Assembly (NCBI GenBank): GCA_937863625.1
Contig: CALMGO010000655.1
Span: 1-7,651, forward strand
Length of the DNA stretch: 7,651 bases
From: an uncultured bacterium
GTDB lineage: Bacteria > Planctomycetota > DG-23 > SLPQ01
Direction of reading: 5' to 3'
Both the position numbers and the translations under genes were made by a program. The notes under the pieces were generated by a model. It had not been told where the DNA came from. It searched no databases and worked only from the letters and a program-made list of their open reading frames with translations. Positions 6,119-7,651 of this stretch are shown here, one piece after another. Numbering within the stretch: the stretch's first letter is position 1; the number at the start of each line of letters is the position of its first letter.

Positions 6119-6346
6119 GTATGGCCTTGTGATTCCATGGATTGTATGGGCTCCACCGACATTTCTTGTCTTGACGGCCCCTGCCTCCACACGACCCAAG
6201 GCCTATTTCGCCAGCCAGCCTGAACCGCCCCTTGACTCTCTCGATCCCCCCGGATTTTCCTCGACATATACTCTTTCTCTGGTAGCATACCGCCACCCGG
6301 TCTTCGTACGCCCCGGCTATCCTGTTTTGGCATTTTTCTTCATGTA
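6119..6346. other. Divergent intergenic region
   Basis: Together with the RM gene leader (6058-6118) this makes about 300 bp between divergent genes at 6057 and 6359. It holds the RM promoter on its left and a weak candidate promoter on its right. Several frames are open through it, but none has family-like content or a ribosome binding site. I see no repeat or RNA gene. Confidence 0.5.
6261..6288 (+). promoter_or_regulatory. Weak candidate promoter for the short gene at 6359
   Basis: TCGACA (6261-6266; 5 of 6 matches to TTGACA) is followed by 16 bp and TAGCAT (6283-6288; 4 of 6 matches to TATAAT). An overlapping TATACT (6267-6272) is a better -10 hexamer but lacks a -35 box at the right distance. 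The assignment is tentative. Confidence 0.3.
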
Positions 6347-6358
6347 GGAGTCGCGTTA

Positions 6359-6637
6359 ATGCATGACGCCATTTACGAGACATTGAAGCAGGCCGCCAGA
6401 GCGAAGCCCGGACGCCTGGTCCACTACTCTGATATAGCTCCACTCGCAGGCTTGGACATGGCTTTACAGGATGACCGCAACACGATGGCCGACATCCTTG
6501 AAGAAAAAGGGGAGAAGAAAAAGGGGACATTCTACTTTTTCTCCTGGACTAACTGGGGTCGGATACCAGTTGGTCCTTGCCCCCTGTCCCAACTTTTACC
6601 CGCCGGAGCGGAACGTCCCGACCTTTACCCGCCGTAG
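6359..6637 (+). CDS. Short conserved-type protein with an apparently replaced C-terminus
   Basis: The 92-codon ORF has a good ribosome binding site (TAGGAG, 6345-6350, 8 nt before ATG). The first ~49 residues (MHDAIYETLKQAARAKP, then LVHYSDIAPLAGLDM, then DRNTMADILEE) look like a genuine helical domain. I associate them with a family of small uncharacterised bacterial proteins in which this region is followed by a segment of the type 'EHxxGRPLLSAVV' and a further helical part. That continuation is absent. From the 14-bp tandem duplication at 6500 onward the frame crosses two hairpins and a direct repeat, giving a Lys/Gly, then Trp/Pro-rich tail that ends at TAG in the repeat. I infer a truncated gene, perhaps a pseudogene. 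The recalled family continuation was not checked. The function is unknown; its position beside RM and TIR genes may be coincidental. Confidence 0.55.
   Translation: MHDAIYETLKQAARAKPGRLVHYSDIAPLAGLDMALQDDRNTMADILEEKGEKKKGTFYFFSWTNWGRIPVGPCPLSQLLPAGAERPDLYPP
6500..6527 (+). repeat. Perfect 14-bp tandem duplication
   Basis: GAAGAAAAAGGGGA occurs at 6500-6513 and again directly adjacent at 6514-6527. Fourteen is not a multiple of three, so gain of one copy shifts the reading frame of the 6359 gene. It lies exactly where that protein stops looking like a normal domain. Slippage or an insertion footprint could have produced it. Confidence 0.85.
6517..6544. repeat. Inverted repeat around GGGACATTCTA
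   Basis: GAAAAAG (6517-6523) pairs with CTTTTTC (6535-6541) across an 11-nt loop; with a bulge the stem extends to GGAG/CTCC (6511-6514 and 6541-6544). The A-run, GGGGACATTC, T-run arrangement resembles REP-like palindromes that I associate with RAYT/IS200-type transposases. Only one copy is visible here and no transposase gene is present. Confidence 0.5.
6546..6576. other. Strong 11-bp hairpin
   Basis: GGACTAACTGG (6546-6556) pairs with CCAGTTGGTCC (6566-6576) with a single T-G wobble and a 9-nt loop. There is no T-run after it, so it is not a classical terminator. With the neighbouring inverted repeat it makes a two-hairpin unit, as seen in paired REP elements. Confidence 0.6.
6587..6634 (+). 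repeat. 19-bp imperfect direct repeat
   Basis: TCCCRACYTTTACCCGCCG occurs at 6587-6605 and 6616-6634 with two differences. The second copy can also pair with the following G-rich sequence: CCCGAC 6617-6622 with GTCGGG 6644-6649, or ACCCGCC 6627-6633 with GGCGGGT 6650-6656. The segment lies between the hairpins and the end of the amidohydrolase gene, and supplies the stop codon of the truncated ORF. Confidence 0.7.
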
Positions 6638-6702
6638 GAGGGCGTCGGGGGCGGGTCTGTGGACAAACAGGTTTTTCGCTTGCGCCTTAGACTACCCGCT
6701 CT

Positions 6703-7651
6703 TTAGCCTATCCGAAAGAACTCCTTCGGATTGTTAAACAGTATATCCCCCGCGACCTCCCTGGCTTCATCGAGGCCGATGTGCCCCAGCTCCACCAGTT
6801 CCGACAGCCCCGCAGCGATATTGTCCTTGGCCATCTCTGCGTGAGCCCACGCGTAGTCCGCCTCCCCTCCCCCGACGTCCGAGCCGAACCCGTGTATCTT
6901 CCCGTGCGGCACGCTCGACACCGCCTGCTTCAAAAGGTCTCGCGCGTAAAGAGGGTCTACGATGTGCACCCAGCACATATCCATGTACACGTTCGGATAG
7001 TTCTTCACGAGAAATAGCAGGTCCCCCGCGTACGGCCAGTTGCCGTGAAAGATGTCAAACCGCACGTCCCTGTGTATCTCCACGAGCGATCTGAGCCCCG
7101 CCGCGTTCGCCTTTGCCACGTCGTTTCTAATACCCGCCATGTGCCCCGTGTGTATCTGCACCGGCAGGTCCATCTCCCGCGCCGCCCGCATAAATACGTG
7201 CATGAGATAGTCGCTGAGGCTGTTGCCCTCTACCGCGTATTCGGCCCGGTACCTCGGGTCGGCGAGGATCTTGTTGAATACCGTCTCCGCCTCCGCGCGC
7301 GTCGGTTTGCCGTAGGCGATGCTTCGCGTATACGCCGACTGGTCCTTGAAGCACACCGCCCCCACCCGCGCATACGCGTCAAATATCTCCCTGCATGACT
7401 CCTCGTATTCCTCGAGCGACGTCACCGTGCGCCCGACCGCCCGCTCCACGCGTTCTATGTCGCTTCGCGTCGTGATGGCATGCAGATACGGCAGCCTTAT
7501 CGCGAGGTGCTGGTCACGCAGCCCCTTGTACGTGCCGCTCATGATATCGCCGAGGCCCGGCACTTCGCCGTTGCTGAGCGGCGGGTCGACATTGGCTATT
7601 CGAGCGACTATGCGCGCATCGTCATAAAACGAGTAATACACTTTCGCATCG
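6703..7651 (-). CDS. Metal-dependent amidohydrolase (partial; N-terminus beyond right edge)
   Basis: The frame is open to the window edge, so the GTG at 7641 is probably an internal valine codon; 315 full codons plus the TAA at 6705-6703 are visible. The product looks like an amidohydrolase-superfamily enzyme (TIM barrel, COG2159/uronate-isomerase-like group). Seen motifs, counted from the first full codon: AVCFKDQS near 98-105 (a possible carboxylated lysine), QIHTGH near 165-170, FDIFHGNWPY near 198-207, DMCWVH near 224-229, and GFGSDVGG near 254-261 with the likely catalytic aspartate. The C-terminal DILFNNPKEFF is typical of the superfamily. The N-terminal HxH metal site must lie outside the window. 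The substrate cannot be told; related proteins are annotated only as amidohydrolases. The gene is rich in G/C-ending codons and appears more GC-rich than the RM and TIR genes (not computed), consistent with resident metabolism next to an acquired defence patch. Confidence 0.85.
   Translation of the reverse strand, partial: DAKVYYSFYDDARIVARIANVDPPLSNGEVPGLGDIMSGTYKGLRDQHLAIRLPYLHAITTRSDIERVERAVGRTVTSLEEYEESCREIFDAYARVGAVCFKDQSAYTRSIAYGKPTRAEAETVFNKILADPRYRAEYAVEGNSLSDYLMHVFMRAAREMDLPVQIHTGHMAGIRNDVAKANAAGLRSLVEIHRDVRFDIFHGNWPYAGDLLFLVKNYPNVYMDMCWVHIVDPLYARDLLKQAVSSVPHGKIHGFGSDVGGGEADYAWAHAEMAKDNIAAGLSELVELGHIGLDEAREVAGDILFNNPKEFFRIG

Noticed and set aside
5991..6530. 179-codon minus-strand ORF across the RM promoter
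   Set aside because: It overlaps the RM gene start, its promoter and the short gene on the other strand; the sequence is Arg/Ser/Gly-rich without family resemblance.

Overview
The window is bacterial: sigma70-like promoters, Shine-Dalgarno sites, tightly spaced genes and a stand-alone restriction-modification gene. No rRNA or other phylogenetic marker is present. The four-helix-bundle 'suffix' protein and the amidohydrolase are of types I associate with uncultured Verrucomicrobiota/Kiritimatiellota/Lentisphaerota, Planctomycetota or Hydrogenedentes-like genomes; this placement is an inference and weak.

Left third (1-1924): a repeat-dominated locus. A gene for a four-helix-bundle protein (301-1305) is interrupted at the junction between its conserved core and its C-terminal 'suffix' helix by a 9-bp minisatellite, consensus GTCCATNNN, of 39 consecutive in-phase units. 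The array, the suffix and the stop codon are repeated almost identically 594 bp downstream without the core (1330-1899). The tail of a third array, with the same array-to-suffix junction but a decayed suffix, lies at the left edge (1-134). So one complete gene is flanked by two coreless array cassettes. This is the most unusual part of the window.

Middle (1925-6057): a small TIR-domain protein with a C-terminal hydrophobic helix (2124-2588, +) converges, across 13 bp, on a large single-chain restriction-modification enzyme (2602-6057, -). The latter has an N-terminal PD-(D/E)XK nuclease, a gamma-type N6-adenine methyltransferase core with an NFPF catalytic motif, and a target-recognition region. 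Together they look like a small anti-phage defence patch, although the two genes are not in one operon.

Right (6058-7651): a roughly 300-bp promoter-bearing intergenic stretch reads left into the RM gene and right into a short gene (6359-6637). That gene's N-terminal half looks genuine, but its C-terminal half runs into a hairpin-rich, repeat-rich segment beginning at a perfect 14-bp tandem duplication. The window ends with the 3' portion of a metal-dependent amidohydrolase gene (6703-7651, -), cut by the right edge. It looks like an ordinary metabolic gene bordering the accessory region.
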